Shown: positions 18,960-29,639, numbered from the stretch's first letter. The stretch is DNA of 64,000 nucleotides from Bradyrhizobium sp. CB3481 (GCF_029714305.1 NZ_CP121647.1:2686501-2750500); one strand, 5' to 3'. Numbers and translations: made by a program. Notes: a model not told the origin generated them from the letters alone.

Positions 18960-20609
18960 CTACGGCGCCGGTATTGCCAGCAGGGTGGAGATGGCGCGGC
19001 CGCGGATGTCGTAGACCCGCGCGAACACGACATCGTCGCGCTTGATTTCGACCATCACGGGCGCGGTGAGGCCCTTGCAGTAGAATTCGCCCAGCGTCAT
19101 CGCGAAGTCGGCGGACTGGCTGTCCCAGCCGATCGTGAAATCCGGGCCGAGCGCGACCTGCGCCGGGCGCTGCGGGCCGCATACCGCGACCTTCCATTTG
19201 CGTCCCTGCGGCGGCACTTCCTGGCGTTCGACCAGTTCTTCGCGCAGGCCGTCGGAGGCCTGCTTCAGCGCCAGCCCCCAATAGTCCAGCATGAAGTAAT
19301 TGTCGGCCGCGCGCACCGTGCCGGCAATATGGTTGAAGTGGGTGTACTCGTAGGGGTGCAGGCGGATCATCTCGCTGAGCGGCAACAAGAGGCCGAATGT
19401 AAACAGCGCAAGCGCAGCAGGCTGCCAGCGGCGGTGATTGTCTTTCAGCCAGTTCATGCCCCAGGCGAAGGAAACGCCGGCGACCACCGCCATCGGCGGG
19501 ATGACGAACACGAAGTGCCGGATGCCGTTGTAGAGCGCCGGCCGCTTCACCATCGCGATCACCAGCGGCAACGTCGCCGCCAGCGTCAGCATCAGGAAGA
19601 TGGTCTTGCGGCGGGCCGTCACGTCGAGGCGCGACAGCGACATGAGGGTTCCGACGATGCCGGCGACCAGCAGTCCAAGCAGCACCTCGGGCAGCTGCAG
19701 CGCGAACAGCGTCGGCAGGTACGACCACGGCATGTCGGGCACCGACACCAGCGCGCCGTCGAACATCTCCTTCCAGGGCTTTTCGAAGAAGTGCGAGAAA
19801 TAGGTCAGCGCCTTGAAGGGGTGGTCCGCCTCCATGATCGACCAGGGCCACACCAGGCCCATGACCAGATACCCGAACGCGAGCCCAGGCAGCAGCACAT
19901 ACACGACATGGGCGAAGCGGCGGATCGCTTCGCGCGGGCCTTGCTTGCGAACTTCCTCGATCAAGAGCGGGACGAAGCCAACCATGGCATAGACCAGTGC
20001 CAGCCCGCCGAGAATCCGACAGCCGATGGAGAGGCCGGCGCCGAGGCCGACGATCAGAATGGTGCGCGGCGAGGGCGCGGGATACTCCTCGGCGAGGCGC
20101 ACCAGGCCCAGGATCAGGATCACCATCGAGACGGCAAACGGCGCGTCCTTTGGATTCATGAACATGTGCCCGTAGAAGGTCGGGCACAGCGCGAGCAGCA
20201 GCAGCGTCGCGAGGCCGGCTAGCGGGCCGCCGACGCGCCGCGCCAGCCGCCAGGTGACCGCAAGGCCGATCAGGCCGACAACGGCGCCGAGCAGGCGGCG
20301 CGTTTCAAACAATTCCAGCGGGATGATCTTGTGCAGCAGCGCCGCCGCCATGTCGAAGCCGCCGCCATACATATAGAGATTGGCGAACGAGAGCGCGCCG
20401 GTGTCCTTGAAACCGGAACCGTACATGCGCAGCAAAAGATCCGCATATTCGGCGTGCGTGTAATCGTCCCAGCCCAGCCCGTAATCGCGGAAGGTCAGAC
20501 CCGCGACGATAGCGACCATGGCCAGCACGAAGATGGCAAGGTCGTCACAGGTCCGCTCGACCGAGCGCCGCGCGGGCGTGTCGAAGGCAGAAGTCGTGAT
20601 GGAAGACAT
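18960..20609 (-). CDS. GT39/ArnT-like membrane glycosyltransferase
   Basis: This 549-residue GT-C protein has about eleven membrane helices. After the first helix comes the acidic loop FRDYGLGWDDYTHAEYADLLL, which in the PMT/ArnT family carries the catalytic Asp; MNPKDAPFAVSM follows as the second family block. The last 100 residues form a periplasmic beta-rich domain. The start at 20609 (MSSITTSAF) is chosen over an ATG 11 codons earlier. It may transfer a sugar from a polyprenyl-phosphate donor to lipid or protein. It stands alone, leftward, and ends about 100 bases before the aldolase start. Confidence 0.78.
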   Translation of the reverse strand: MSSITTSAFDTPARRSVERTCDDLAIFVLAMVAIVAGLTFRDYGLGWDDYTHAEYADLLLRMYGSGFKDTGALSFANLYMYGGGFDMAAALLHKIIPLELFETRRLLGAVVGLIGLAVTWRLARRVGGPLAGLATLLLLALCPTFYGHMFMNPKDAPFAVSMVILILGLVRLAEEYPAPSPRTILIVGLGAGLSIGCRILGGLALVYAMVGFVPLLIEEVRKQGPREAIRRFAHVVYVLLPGLAFGYLVMGLVWPWSIMEADHPFKALTYFSHFFEKPWKEMFDGALVSVPDMPWSYLPTLFALQLPEVLLGLLVAGIVGTLMSLSRLDVTARRKTIFLMLTLAATLPLVIAMVKRPALYNGIRHFVFVIPPMAVVAGVSFAWGMNWLKDNHRRWQPAALALFTFGLLLPLSEMIRLHPYEYTHFNHIAGTVRAADNYFMLDYWGLALKQASDGLREELVERQEVPPQGRKWKVAVCGPQRPAQVALGPDFTIGWDSQSADFAMTLGEFYCKGLTAPVMVEIKRDDVVFARVYDIRGRAISTLLAIPAP

Positions 20610-20949
20610 GGCGATCGGTAACCCAGCGTCCCTATAGCCCAACTTGGATATTCTTGAGCCTCATTCCCCGGGTACCCATATAGCGCAGTTCCATTTCCAA
20701 GTAATTGGGAATTGTGGCGTAAATCCCTGATGCAATGCAACAAAAGGGCAGTAATTAGTAGCTGGTAAAACTACGGCCAGCGGGCTGAACGGCGCCTGAA
20801 TGGAACGACGCGGCTCAAAGGGAATACTGCAAGCGAATGACGCGATACGGAACCTCCGGCGGAAATGGCGTTGGCGGGCCGCACAAGATGACGGTATCGT
20901 GGCCCGGGGCGGCTGGCGAGCGTTCGGGCGCGGCTGAGGGATTGGTTCA
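20610..20949. other. Divergent intergenic region
   Basis: About 340 bases between the GT39 gene and a rightward membrane protein gene. It is locally AT-rich around 20690-20780. No RNA gene or clear operator is visible. Confidence 0.35.
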
Positions 20950-21801
20950 ATGATGTTTGTCATGTTGGTCGCAGGCATCGGCCTCGTTCTGGCAGGCCTG
21001 CTGGCGACGGCATACGGAATTTCGGTTCAGCTCTCCACCGGCAACACAATGATCCTTGCCGGAGTCATGGGCTTCTGCACCGGTGTGATCATGCTCGGGC
21101 TGTGGATGACGGTCCGCGAGTTAAAGAATATCGCGCGGCGGATCGGTTCCGGTTTGCCTGAAGCAAGCGGCGATGCTGCGCTGCCGCCGCTGCTTTCGCC
21201 TGCTACGGCGCGGGACACGGCCCCTATTGGCGCGCCGGCCGCCGAACCGCCCGGCATGCCCGGGCCATTCCCGCCAGCAGCGCCGCCGCCGTGGCAGAAC
21301 GAGGCGGTTCTGCGCGATCACCCGATTCCGGAGCCGACGCACCCCGAACCCCCGTCATCGGCTCCCAAGCCGAAGCGCAATCTGCTGTTTGCGTCGACGT
21401 CACGAAAGGAGCGCGAGCGCGCCCAGACGCGCGCCGGCGAGCCGCTGCCGCCGGACCTGTTGTCGTCAGACCTTCGCTCCAGGCCGCCCACCATTCCCAT
21501 GGTCGAACCGGCTGAGCCGCCGCCATCATTCGACACGACCTGGCCGAGGGGGGAACGCGCCAAGTCCGGCGAGACGCTGCTGCCGCGGCGCGGCCGCGCG
21601 CCGCCGCCGATCACAGAACCCAATGGCGGACCGCCGCACGCCGAGGAGCCGCCGGCCGTGACGGTGTTGAAATCGGGCATCGTCGATGGCATGGCCTATT
21701 CGCTCTATTCCGACGGTTCGATCGAGGCACAGATGCCGGAGGGTATGATGCGCTTCGCCTCGATCGATGAGTTGCGCGCGCACCTCGATCAGCGCTCGTA
21801 A
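20950..21801 (+). CDS. Proline-rich membrane protein, unknown function
   Basis: This 283-residue protein has two N-terminal membrane helices (about residues 4-24 and 33-54), then about 165 residues of Pro/Ala/Glu-rich, probably disordered, cytoplasmic or periplasmic linker, and a short ordered C-terminal domain (VTVLKSGIVDGMAYSLYSDG, then MPEGMMRFASIDELRAHLD). The C-terminal piece resembles a small domain recurrent in Bradyrhizobium proteins of unknown role. Start ATG at 20950 follows a GAGG-like site. No neighbour suggests a pathway. Confidence 0.7.
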   Translation: MMFVMLVAGIGLVLAGLLATAYGISVQLSTGNTMILAGVMGFCTGVIMLGLWMTVRELKNIARRIGSGLPEASGDAALPPLLSPATARDTAPIGAPAAEPPGMPGPFPPAAPPPWQNEAVLRDHPIPEPTHPEPPSSAPKPKRNLLFASTSRKERERAQTRAGEPLPPDLLSSDLRSRPPTIPMVEPAEPPPSFDTTWPRGERAKSGETLLPRRGRAPPPITEPNGGPPHAEEPPAVTVLKSGIVDGMAYSLYSDGSIEAQMPEGMMRFASIDELRAHLDQRS

Positions 21802-21983
21802 GAGCGGCAATACTTGCCGCGAGACTGGCTATCGAAAATAAAACGCCGTCGTTCTTGTCAGTTTCCCGGCACTGCGTTCATATTCGCCAAGTCGTATCGG
21901 ATTCCGATGCTGTATAGGCGCGGCTGGATACTGTCCGAACCGGGCAGCCGACAGATGCATTCGCGATCCCAGAAGGTTGAGCC

Positions 21984-22397
21984 ATGACCGATTCCGCCGG
22001 CAAAACGCCCGTCGAACTGACCGCCAATATCGTATCGGCCTATCTCAGCAACAATCCGACCCAGGCCTCGGAAATCCCGAATCTGATCAGTCAGGTCCAT
22101 GCGGCCTTGATGCGGGTGTCGAGCGGCCGACCCGAGACGCCGCTCGAGCCGGCCAAGCCCGCCGTGTCGGTGAAGAAATCGATGACGCCGGAATATCTGG
22201 TCTGTCTGGAGGACGGCAAGCGCTTCAAGTCGCTGAAGCGCCATCTGCGCACGCAGTACAACATGACACCCGAGCAATACCGCGACAAATGGGGCCTGCC
22301 ACCGGACTATCCGATGGTGGCACCGAACTATGCGGTGGCGCGCTCGCAGCTCGCCAAGAAGATGGGCCTCGGCCAGCAGGCGCGAAAGCGGAAATAG
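21984..22397 (+). CDS. mucR: MucR/Ros-family zinc-finger transcriptional regulator
   Basis: This 137-residue regulator has the prokaryotic Cys2His2 finger of the Ros/MucR family: CLEDGKRFKSLKRHLRTQYN, followed by the invariant MTPEQYRDKWGLPPDYPMVAPNYA. The N-terminal 55 residues form the oligomerisation region. One position of the finger normally Cys is Asp here (CLEDG), as in several MucR proteins. In rhizobia and Brucella, MucR represses exopolysaccharide, flagellar, quorum-sensing and cell-cycle genes by binding AT-rich sites with T-A steps. It is monocistronic and convergent with sufE (18-base gap). Confidence 0.95.
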   Translation: MTDSAGKTPVELTANIVSAYLSNNPTQASEIPNLISQVHAALMRVSSGRPETPLEPAKPAVSVKKSMTPEYLVCLEDGKRFKSLKRHLRTQYNMTPEQYRDKWGLPPDYPMVAPNYAVARSQLAKKMGLGQQARKRK

Positions 22398-22415
22398 ATC
22401 CCGGTCGCTTCGCGT

Positions 22416-22844
22416 CTATGAAGCCGCGGCGAGTGCCTCGCGTGCGTCGTTACGGATGCGCTCGACCATCGAACGCAGGCCGTTGGAGCGCTGCGGCGTC
22501 AGGTGTTCGCGAAATCCGAATTCGTCGAACACGGCGAGCGCATCGGTTGAAAGGATCTGTTGCGGCGTACGGCCGGAATAGAGCGTGAGCAGGATCGCGA
22601 CCAGGCCACGTACGATGTGGGCATCGCTGTCGCCAAGATATTTCAGGTGCGGCTCGCCATTGCCGCTGCGGTCGATCTGCTTGGAAAGCCAGACCTGGCT
22701 GACGCAGCCATTGACCTTGTTCTCGGCGGAATGCTCGCCCTCCGGCATCGGCTCGAGTGTGCGGCCGAGCTCGATGACGTATCGATAGCGATCGTCCCAT
22801 TCCTCCAGCAGCTCGAAATTTTCCCTGATTTCGTCGATCGTCAT
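22416..22844 (-). CDS. sufE: SufE family cysteine desulfurase sulfur acceptor
   Basis: This 142-residue protein is SufE, which takes persulfide sulfur from SufS for Fe-S cluster assembly. The conserved VNGCVSQVWL carries the acceptor Cys47, and GDSDAHIVRGLVAILL and LTPQRSNGLRSM match the family's later blocks. The start at 22844 (MTIDEIRENFELLEEWDDRY) is preferred to an ATG eight codons upstream. Length is typical. The suf operon itself is not in the window. Confidence 0.93.
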   Translation of the reverse strand: MTIDEIRENFELLEEWDDRYRYVIELGRTLEPMPEGEHSAENKVNGCVSQVWLSKQIDRSGNGEPHLKYLGDSDAHIVRGLVAILLTLYSGRTPQQILSTDALAVFDEFGFREHLTPQRSNGLRSMVERIRNDAREALAAAS

Positions 22845-22926
22845 CGCGGCCCGCGTCCGTTTCTCCATTGTCTATATAGGATGCGGATCGAACGAAAGCG
22901 ACGGAAATGGAACCGGTTCCGCCGCC

Positions 22927-23367
22927 TTATTTCGCGGCCGGCGGCGTCCGCGGCAGGCGCCATTCGATCGCCATGTCATCGTCCGTCAGCGCGTCGGCGG
23001 GCGCGGCGGCTGTGAGCACGGCCTCGGCATCGATGGAGCTGGTGTGATCGGGCTTCTTCGCGGGAGCGGCGGGAGCGTTCGGTTGGACGCCCGGCTGATC
23101 GGGCTTCTTGTCGGTGATGATCTTGTACACTTGGCGGGCGCCATCCTGCGCGCGCTGGCCGATCGCCGTCGCGGCCTGACCGCCGACCTCGCAGGCCGCC
23201 GGCTGACGCTTGCAGAACTGGCTCATATCGGAGACGGCCGCCGTCGCGGCCGATATCGCTTCGGATGCGTTGATCTGCGGCGCCTTGTCCGATTCAGACG
23301 TCTTTTCCCTGGGCAGCAGCACGAGCACCAGCCCGAGCCAGAATGCCATGCGAAGAAGAAAAGACAT
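22927..23367 (-). CDS. DUF5330 domain protein
   Basis: This 146-residue protein begins with a signal anchor (FLLRMAFWLGLVLVLLP, residues 3-19), then a helical segment with the DUF5330 pattern ASEAISAATAAVSDMSQFC followed by KRQPAACEVGGQAATAIG. The two cysteines about eight residues apart are typical. The C-terminal half is Pro/Ala-rich and disordered. DUF5330 proteins occur across Rhizobiales, often next to sufE and cell-cycle genes, with unknown function. It lies 82 bases upstream of sufE in the same direction. Confidence 0.82.
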   Translation of the reverse strand: MSFLLRMAFWLGLVLVLLPREKTSESDKAPQINASEAISAATAAVSDMSQFCKRQPAACEVGGQAATAIGQRAQDGARQVYKIITDKKPDQPGVQPNAPAAPAKKPDHTSSIDAEAVLTAAAPADALTDDDMAIEWRLPRTPPAAK

Positions 23368-23767
23368 GTCGCGACCCCGGTCGTCTTTTGGTTGTGCCGC
23401 ACTTAAGGCGCAGCTTCGTTTGTAACTAACAGTCGTGGATAAAGCCTAAGTGTTTTCATTGAAGTAAATTCGGCGAAAACTTGCCGAAAATCGCAAAGAT
23501 TCGATTCGGCGTAAATTTTCGATTGATGATGCTCAATGCGGCAAAGGTGGCCGCACGGGTGCATCCACCATTTTGAAACCATAGATCGGCCGCGCTTGGA
23601 AACCTGTCGTTCACCATGCGCGCCGAATGGAGGCCGTGTGGCGCGCGAAACCGCCGCGCAATGACGGTGTCGGGCGCCAATCCGCCACGCCTTAGCGTTC
23701 GCTTAAGTTCGCTCTGACACGGTGGCGCAAAGGATAATGGGGGCGTTCCGGCGCGTCTGTCTGACGA
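23368..23767. other. Divergent intergenic region with AT-rich TTCGGCG repeats
   Basis: 400 bases between DUF5330 and the DivJ-like kinase. The part at 23440-23530 is markedly AT-rich and contains TTCGGC/GCCGAA inverted arms and a further TTCGGCG. It could bind MucR or another AT-tract regulator, but no consensus was matched. No gene or RNA seen. Confidence 0.35.
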
Positions 23768-25589
<1,822 letters not shown>

Positions 25590-25597
<8 letters not shown>

Positions 25598-26312
25598 GCG
25601 TATCGACGACGACGATGAGGAGACGCCGCGCCGCCGCCGTCGCAGCGCGAAGGCCGCTGCTGTCGCGGTGGAGCGAGAGCGCGGTCTTCTGATGCGCATG
25701 TTCCTGCACAGCCCAAAGGACATGATCGCGGGCCTGCTCGCTGCCGCCGCGATCTGCGCCATCGTCGCCAATGCGCTGTTCCTGCAGGCCGGCCGCCATC
25801 CGTCGCCGATGTTCGGCTCGGTCGTCACGCTGCCGGCGCCGCAGGCGGGCACCGCGAACCCATTGCCGCGCCCGCGCCCGGTCGAATTGACCAGGTCGGC
25901 CGACACCGATCCGCCGGAAATCAGGCCGGTCGAGGTGAGGGGCGCCGATCCCAAGCACGTCGAAACCAAGAGCGCCGATCCCAAAAATGCCGATCCCAAG
26001 AATCCCGATCCAATGGCCAATCTGGTGGTCAAGTCGACCAATGCGACCACGACCGCGCCTGCCAATGGCGTGCGTCCGCCGGCACCGATTCCGGGGAATA
26101 CGCAAAGCGCGGGCGCGAAGCGCGTGGCCGCGGTGCAGCGGGCGCTGACGCAATATGGCTATGGTCAGTTGAAGCCGACCGGCGCGGTCGGTTCGGATAC
26201 GCAGGCTGCGATCGCGAAATTCGAGCGCGACCGCAAGCTCCCTGTGACGGGCCAAATGTCTGACCGCCTGGTGAAGGAGCTGACGGCGATGATCGGGCAT
26301 CCGATCGACTAG
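25590..26312 (+). CDS. Membrane-anchored peptidoglycan-binding-domain protein
   Basis: This 240-residue protein starts at a GTG overlapping the kinase gene by eight bases. It has a highly charged N-terminus (DDDDEETPRRRRRS), one membrane helix (about 45-64), a Pro/Asp-rich linker with four tandem ADPK-type units (ADPKHVETKSADPKNADPKN), and a C-terminal PG_binding_1 repeat (RVAAVQRALTQYGYGQL ... FERDRKLPVTGQMSDRLVKEL). It is likely an inner-membrane protein reaching into the periplasm. The overlap with a DivJ-like kinase suggests a cell-envelope or division role (inference). Confidence 0.78.
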
Positions 26313-26345
26313 CTTCCGCCGGATCGCTGGCCTATCGTCCAAAAT

Positions 26346-26690
26346 ATGCGATTGAAATCATCCATCTGGGTGGCTGCTTACCTGCGCCGCTGCCAGACCG
26401 AGGGAATCTTTGGCGCCGTGCGCAAGCGCGGGGCGGAGGAGGCGGGCGCGGTGTTCGTCAAGGTGGCGCTGCTCGATGGCAACGCCATGCTGTACGCCCC
26501 CGCGCCGCAGACCGTCTATGACGAGAGCCGCCCGGCCGAGCGGCTGTTCGCGCCGGCTTCTCCAGCGCCGGTGCCGGAGCAGTCGGTCGAGGAGCGGCTC
26601 GCCAAGGAAATCCGTTTCGATCCCGACGCATGGATCGTCGAGACCGAAGACCGGGCAGGGCGCCACCTTCTGGATCTGGCGAAAGCCTAA
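26346..26690 (+). CDS. DUF1491 family protein
   Basis: This 114-residue protein matches the DUF1491 pattern: MRLKSSIWVAAYLRRCQ at the start, GAVFVKVALLDGNAMLYAPAPQ in the middle and RFDPDAWIVETEDRAGRHLL at the end. It is cytoplasmic and of normal family length. Function is unknown. It is 33 bases after the peptidoglycan-binding protein gene and probably in its operon; it is convergent with the DUF2336 gene. Confidence 0.88.
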   Translation: MRLKSSIWVAAYLRRCQTEGIFGAVRKRGAEEAGAVFVKVALLDGNAMLYAPAPQTVYDESRPAERLFAPASPAPVPEQSVEERLAKEIRFDPDAWIVETEDRAGRHLLDLAKA

Positions 26691-26708
26691 GCAGACAAAA
26701 ACAATGCG

Positions 26709-27686
26709 CTAGCGCTTCGAGCCGTCGGTGCCGGTGCGAACGGCCGGTGCCGTTCCGGGCTGCACTGCGGGCCGTGCCTGCAAATTCGCCGCGCGGGCGC
26801 GATGACGTTCGTCGTCGTACAGCGCGGCGCGGTATTTGGCGCGGGTCACCGCCATGGTCGAGCCGCGCCAGGCGGCCAGCATCACCAGCGCGGAGCGTTC
26901 GCTGAGGCAGTCATAGAGCCGCGACAGGCGGTAGACGTTGTGCACGGATGAGCCGAATTCCGGATTGAGGAACAGCAGCACGCGCTGAAAGATCGCGCTC
27001 GACATGTCCAGCGCTTTCATCGCACACGCCAGCGGCTCGCCGCCGGGATCGTCGACGACCTGCGCGGCGATCCGCTGCGGCAGGATCAGGGCCTCGCCGA
27101 GCTCGAGCGCGAAGTTTTCGGTGTCCTCGGCGAACGCCGCCATTTCCAGAATATGCAGCGCGCGCGCGGCGCGGGCGGTCGGAATGCGCGGCGAGGCCTT
27201 CAGCGGCGTGTCGGCCAGATTATGCAGGATCAGCGCGCGCTCGCTGGCGCTGGCGGCGAAGAACATGTCGCTGATTTCGGCGGCATCGTTCGGCCGCATC
27301 GCAAGACTGGACGCGATCCGCAGCTCTGCCTCGGTCGGCGCCCTCGCCGCCGGTGGGGTGGCCGGCGCCGCAGCGATCGGAGCAGCCAGCGGCAGCGGCT
27401 CGCCCGGATGTGGAGATCGCAATCCGAGCTTGGCCATGACCTCGACCGGCGTCGCCGGATAGATCGCAAGCCGCGCCCGCACCGCGGCGCGGGTGGCGTC
27501 GTCGACCTGGTCGATCAGGCGGGACGTCAGCTCGACGAACTGCCGCTCTTCATCGGCCGAATGGGCGCTGGTCTGGACGTAAAGGTCAGTCAGCACGCGC
27601 AGCAGGGTCGGCCTGATATCGACGCCCTCGCGGCGCGAGAGCGTCATCAGCCCGTCGAAACCTGGAAACAATGGAGCTGCCGTCAT
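26709..27686 (-). CDS. DUF2336 domain protein
   Basis: This 325-residue cytoplasmic helical protein belongs to DUF2336, a HEAT-like alphaproteobacterial family; the core is around residues 10-280 with LLRVLTDLYVQTSAHSADEE, AILRVL-type helices and VVDDPGGEPLACAMKALDM. The C-terminus is Pro/Arg-rich. A perfect CtrA-type box lies 54-68 bases upstream of the start, so it is probably a cell-cycle-regulated gene. DUF2336 members are often found with motility or cell-cycle genes but have no defined biochemical activity. Confidence 0.83.
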   Translation of the reverse strand: MTAAPLFPGFDGLMTLSRREGVDIRPTLLRVLTDLYVQTSAHSADEERQFVELTSRLIDQVDDATRAAVRARLAIYPATPVEVMAKLGLRSPHPGEPLPLAAPIAAAPATPPAARAPTEAELRIASSLAMRPNDAAEISDMFFAASASERALILHNLADTPLKASPRIPTARAARALHILEMAAFAEDTENFALELGEALILPQRIAAQVVDDPGGEPLACAMKALDMSSAIFQRVLLFLNPEFGSSVHNVYRLSRLYDCLSERSALVMLAAWRGSTMAVTRAKYRAALYDDERHRARAANLQARPAVQPGTAPAVRTGTDGSKR

Positions 27687-27739
27687 GTCAGGGATACGCG
27701 ACTTCGATCATCCTTCGCGTCAGACTACGTTAAGGCACT

Positions 27740-27754
27740 TTAATGGTTGGTTAA
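27740..27754 (-). promoter_or_regulatory. CtrA-type box upstream of the DUF2336 gene
   Basis: TTAATGGTTGGTTAA is a perfect TTAA-N7-TTAA full site. Read on the minus strand it gives TTAACCAACCATTAA, matching the TTAACCAT form of the half-site. It is 54-68 bases upstream of the DUF2336 ATG. Confidence 0.75.
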
Positions 27755-27844
27755 GGAAAACGGCCCGTGAAGGAATCCGATAAAATGCGAACTTTTCGAA
27801 CGCAGTAGAGCTGTCCGAGCCCGTAACTGTACCGACCTCACACA

Positions 27845-27859
27845 TTAAGATGCCGTTAA
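27845..27859 (+). promoter_or_regulatory. CtrA-type box upstream of the small-protein/lipoprotein pair
   Basis: TTAAGATGCCGTTAA, continuing into C, is a second perfect TTAA-N7-TTAAC site, 73 bases upstream of the ATG at 27932. Two full sites in one 245-base divergent region is far more than expected by chance in GC-rich DNA. Confidence 0.75.
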
Positions 27860-27931
27860 CCACGTTCTGTTCTGAATGATGGCATGTCGCCGGCCAAATC
27901 GCGTCCGCGCGGCAACCAGAGAGAACGGAAT

Positions 27932-28132
27932 ATGGGCACCATCATTGAATTTCCGGCGGATGCGGCTTCAAAGCGGCCGGGCTCAACCATGGATGGCGCT
28001 CCACGCGATGGCCTGGGTACCGTGCTGATTCTTCCTGTCGTCCGTATCGAACGCCAGGCCGGCGAGACCGGCGACGGGCGCGGGCCGGAAGAGGGGACGG
28101 CGCCCGGTCGCCGTCGCCGTCGGCGCCCCTGA
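27932..28132 (+). CDS. Small conserved-looking protein with Arg-rich tail
   Basis: This 66-residue protein begins MGTIIEFPADAASKRPG, has a short hydrophobic strand (GTVLILPVVRIERQ) and ends in a run of arginines (GRRRRRRP). It has no signal peptide. An AGAGAGAA ribosome site precedes the ATG, and a CtrA-type box lies 73 bases upstream. It leads into the lipoprotein gene 17 bases later. I recall similar small proteins in Bradyrhizobium but know no function. A larger reading frame from 27884 adds only Ser/Arg-rich residues and is less likely. Confidence 0.6.
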   Translation: MGTIIEFPADAASKRPGSTMDGAPRDGLGTVLILPVVRIERQAGETGDGRGPEEGTAPGRRRRRRP

Positions 28133-28149
28133 ACCACGGATGTTTGCAA

Positions 28150-28923
28150 ATGCCGGAGCCGTGCCTCCCGATCCGGACCGCCGGGCTTCGGTCACTCCCG
28201 GCTCTCATGATATTCGCGGCGAGCGCCGTGCTCGGCGGCTGCAGCGGCGGCGATTTCGGCCGTACCCGCGCCGACATGCGCAACGACGACATGCACCGCT
28301 GGATCGGCGCGGAGGCGACCGCCAGTGTCGGCCTCAGGCCCTCGCACTTCCAGCTTACCGAAAACGAACGCCAGCTCCGCGATCTCGCCTATCCCCTGAT
28401 CGAGCCGCCGCATTCGCGCCCCGCCTGGAAGAGCGTGTTCGGCGATTACCAGCCGCTGCCCTCGCCATGGCGGCAAAAGGTGGTGTTCGACCGCACCACC
28501 TATGGCCGCGCCTTGATCGACGAGCCGCACCGCTCGCACACCTCGCGCTATCAGCAGTTGATCGAGGACGTCCGCAACGACATCACGCGGTTCGAGCCGT
28601 TCTTCGCCTCGGCGGTGCGCGTCATCGAGCTCGACCGCAAGCGCAGCGCCAGCCTGAAGATGGTCTCGGAATTGTCGCCGCGCGAACAGGCCGATGCGAT
28701 CGCCCGCATGGAAGAGAACACGCTGATCGTGCAATGGGTCCAGCAATGCCTGGAGCGGCGGATTTCTTCCTATCGCTGGGCGCTGGAGCGGCTGGTGATC
28801 CAGGCGCCCGATGGCATCGCCGCCGACGCCGACCGCCTGATCGGCGAACTCGCCGCGCAAACCGCCAACCCGCCGGTCGCCGCCCAGCCCGTGATCGGGC
28901 GCGCGGTGACGGTGAAGGGGTAG
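28150..28923 (+). CDS. Predicted lipoprotein, unknown function
   Basis: This 257-residue protein has a lipoprotein signal: hydrophobic stretch to AASAVLGGCSGG, where Cys about residue 31 would be lipidated; the +2 Ser predicts outer-membrane sorting. The mature part is helical, with ENERQLRDLAYPLIEPPHSRP, a long DVRNDITRFEPFFASAVRVIELD segment and WVQQCLERRISSYRWALERL. ATG at 28150 is used. It follows the small Arg-tailed gene and likely shares its CtrA-box promoter. The family was not recognised; its envelope location and CtrA site hint at a cell-cycle-timed envelope function (inference). Confidence 0.72.
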   Translation: MPEPCLPIRTAGLRSLPALMIFAASAVLGGCSGGDFGRTRADMRNDDMHRWIGAEATASVGLRPSHFQLTENERQLRDLAYPLIEPPHSRPAWKSVFGDYQPLPSPWRQKVVFDRTTYGRALIDEPHRSHTSRYQQLIEDVRNDITRFEPFFASAVRVIELDRKRSASLKMVSELSPREQADAIARMEENTLIVQWVQQCLERRISSYRWALERLVIQAPDGIAADADRLIGELAAQTANPPVAAQPVIGRAVTVKG

Positions 28924-28946
28924 GCGAGGGCGTTATTCACAAATCC

Positions 28947-29050
28947 GAAAGAGCCATGTACATGGCGATGTCCGGATTTCGGCTCAGAAGCAGACACCAG
29001 GGTTGGTCTTCAGCAAGTCTGCTTTGGGCCACAACCAGACAACCGTATGC
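28947..29050 (-). repeat. Dispersed rhizobial repeat, copy A
   Basis: On the minus strand this reads GTCTGCTTCTGAGCC ... CCGGACATCGCC, the same order of blocks as copies D, E and F in this window (GTCYGCTTT, short spacer, AAAGCGGACATC, then a TTTATG-like end). It is the most diverged full copy and can be misread as the start of a short protein (MSASEP). Confidence 0.55.
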
Positions 29051-29097
29051 GGGAGACGAGAGGAGATCGTCGTCGGGTGATCGCGCAACTAAATTCT

Positions 29098-29550
29098 TTA
29101 GTTCTTCGGAAGAACGTGAGGCGAGGAATGGTGATGTGCGATGCACCACTCATTTCCTTGCTTGGTGACGAGCATGGTGAAGCGCGACGGACCTGGTACT
29201 GATTTGCCATCCACCATACGAGTGAACGTGTAGAAGCCGGTGACCACGGCGGCGCTATCGTTGATCATTATTGTGCGCCGCTCTTCGATCGTATTCGTGT
29301 TGCCGCTCCCTTTTATGGGTGTGAAGTATTTTATTATCGCTTGCGTCCCTTCGGAGATGACCGGACTAACAGTTCCGAGAAGGACTGCAGTCGGACAATA
29401 GGTCTTAGCAATGGTTTCTGGATCATTGGTGCCATACGCAACTGACCAACGGTCCACTGCAGCATTTGCATCTTCCGACGGGCCAGCCAAGGCCAGAGTG
29501 GGGGCCATCAGTATCATTGCAATGTAGGCGAGCGTGACAGTTCGTGTCAT
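29098..29550 (-). CDS. Secreted SgcJ/EcaC-like (NTF2/SnoaL fold) protein
   Basis: This 150-residue protein has a clean signal peptide (hydrophobic residues 5-20, cleavage near ALA-GP). The mature part matches the SgcJ/EcaC/DUF4440 branch of the SnoaL/NTF2 fold: ANAAVDRWSVAYGTNDPETIA, GTQAIIKYFTPI, VVTGFYTFTRM and the closing WCIAHHHSSPHVLP, where the His run is characteristic. These are small cone-shaped ligand-binding proteins. GGGGGAAG precedes the ATG. It is the first of three small secreted proteins read leftward in this repeat-rich stretch. Confidence 0.82.
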   Translation of the reverse strand: MTRTVTLAYIAMILMAPTLALAGPSEDANAAVDRWSVAYGTNDPETIAKTYCPTAVLLGTVSPVISEGTQAIIKYFTPIKGSGNTNTIEERRTIMINDSAAVVTGFYTFTRMVDGKSVPGPSRFTMLVTKQGNEWCIAHHHSSPHVLPKN

Positions 29551-29639
29551 TACTTCCCCCCATTTGCTACAAGCACAACCCTTTGTAAGGGCAGGCAGTA
29601 TAACAAACGCAATTGCGTTTAGCCATTGCGTGCAGCGAC

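Noticed and set aside
18942..20222. 426-codon frame antisense to the GT39 gene
   Set aside because: Product is His/Gln/Arg-rich without hydrophobic core; the opposite strand has a coherent membrane protein.
20661..20978. 105-codon leftward frame before the GT39 gene
   Set aside because: Pro/Arg-rich, no ribosome site, crosses the start of the rightward membrane protein gene.
22909..22920. Palindrome GGAACCGGTTCC between sufE and DUF5330
   Set aside because: Symmetric but short and not at a promoter-like distance with any partner; no function can be argued.
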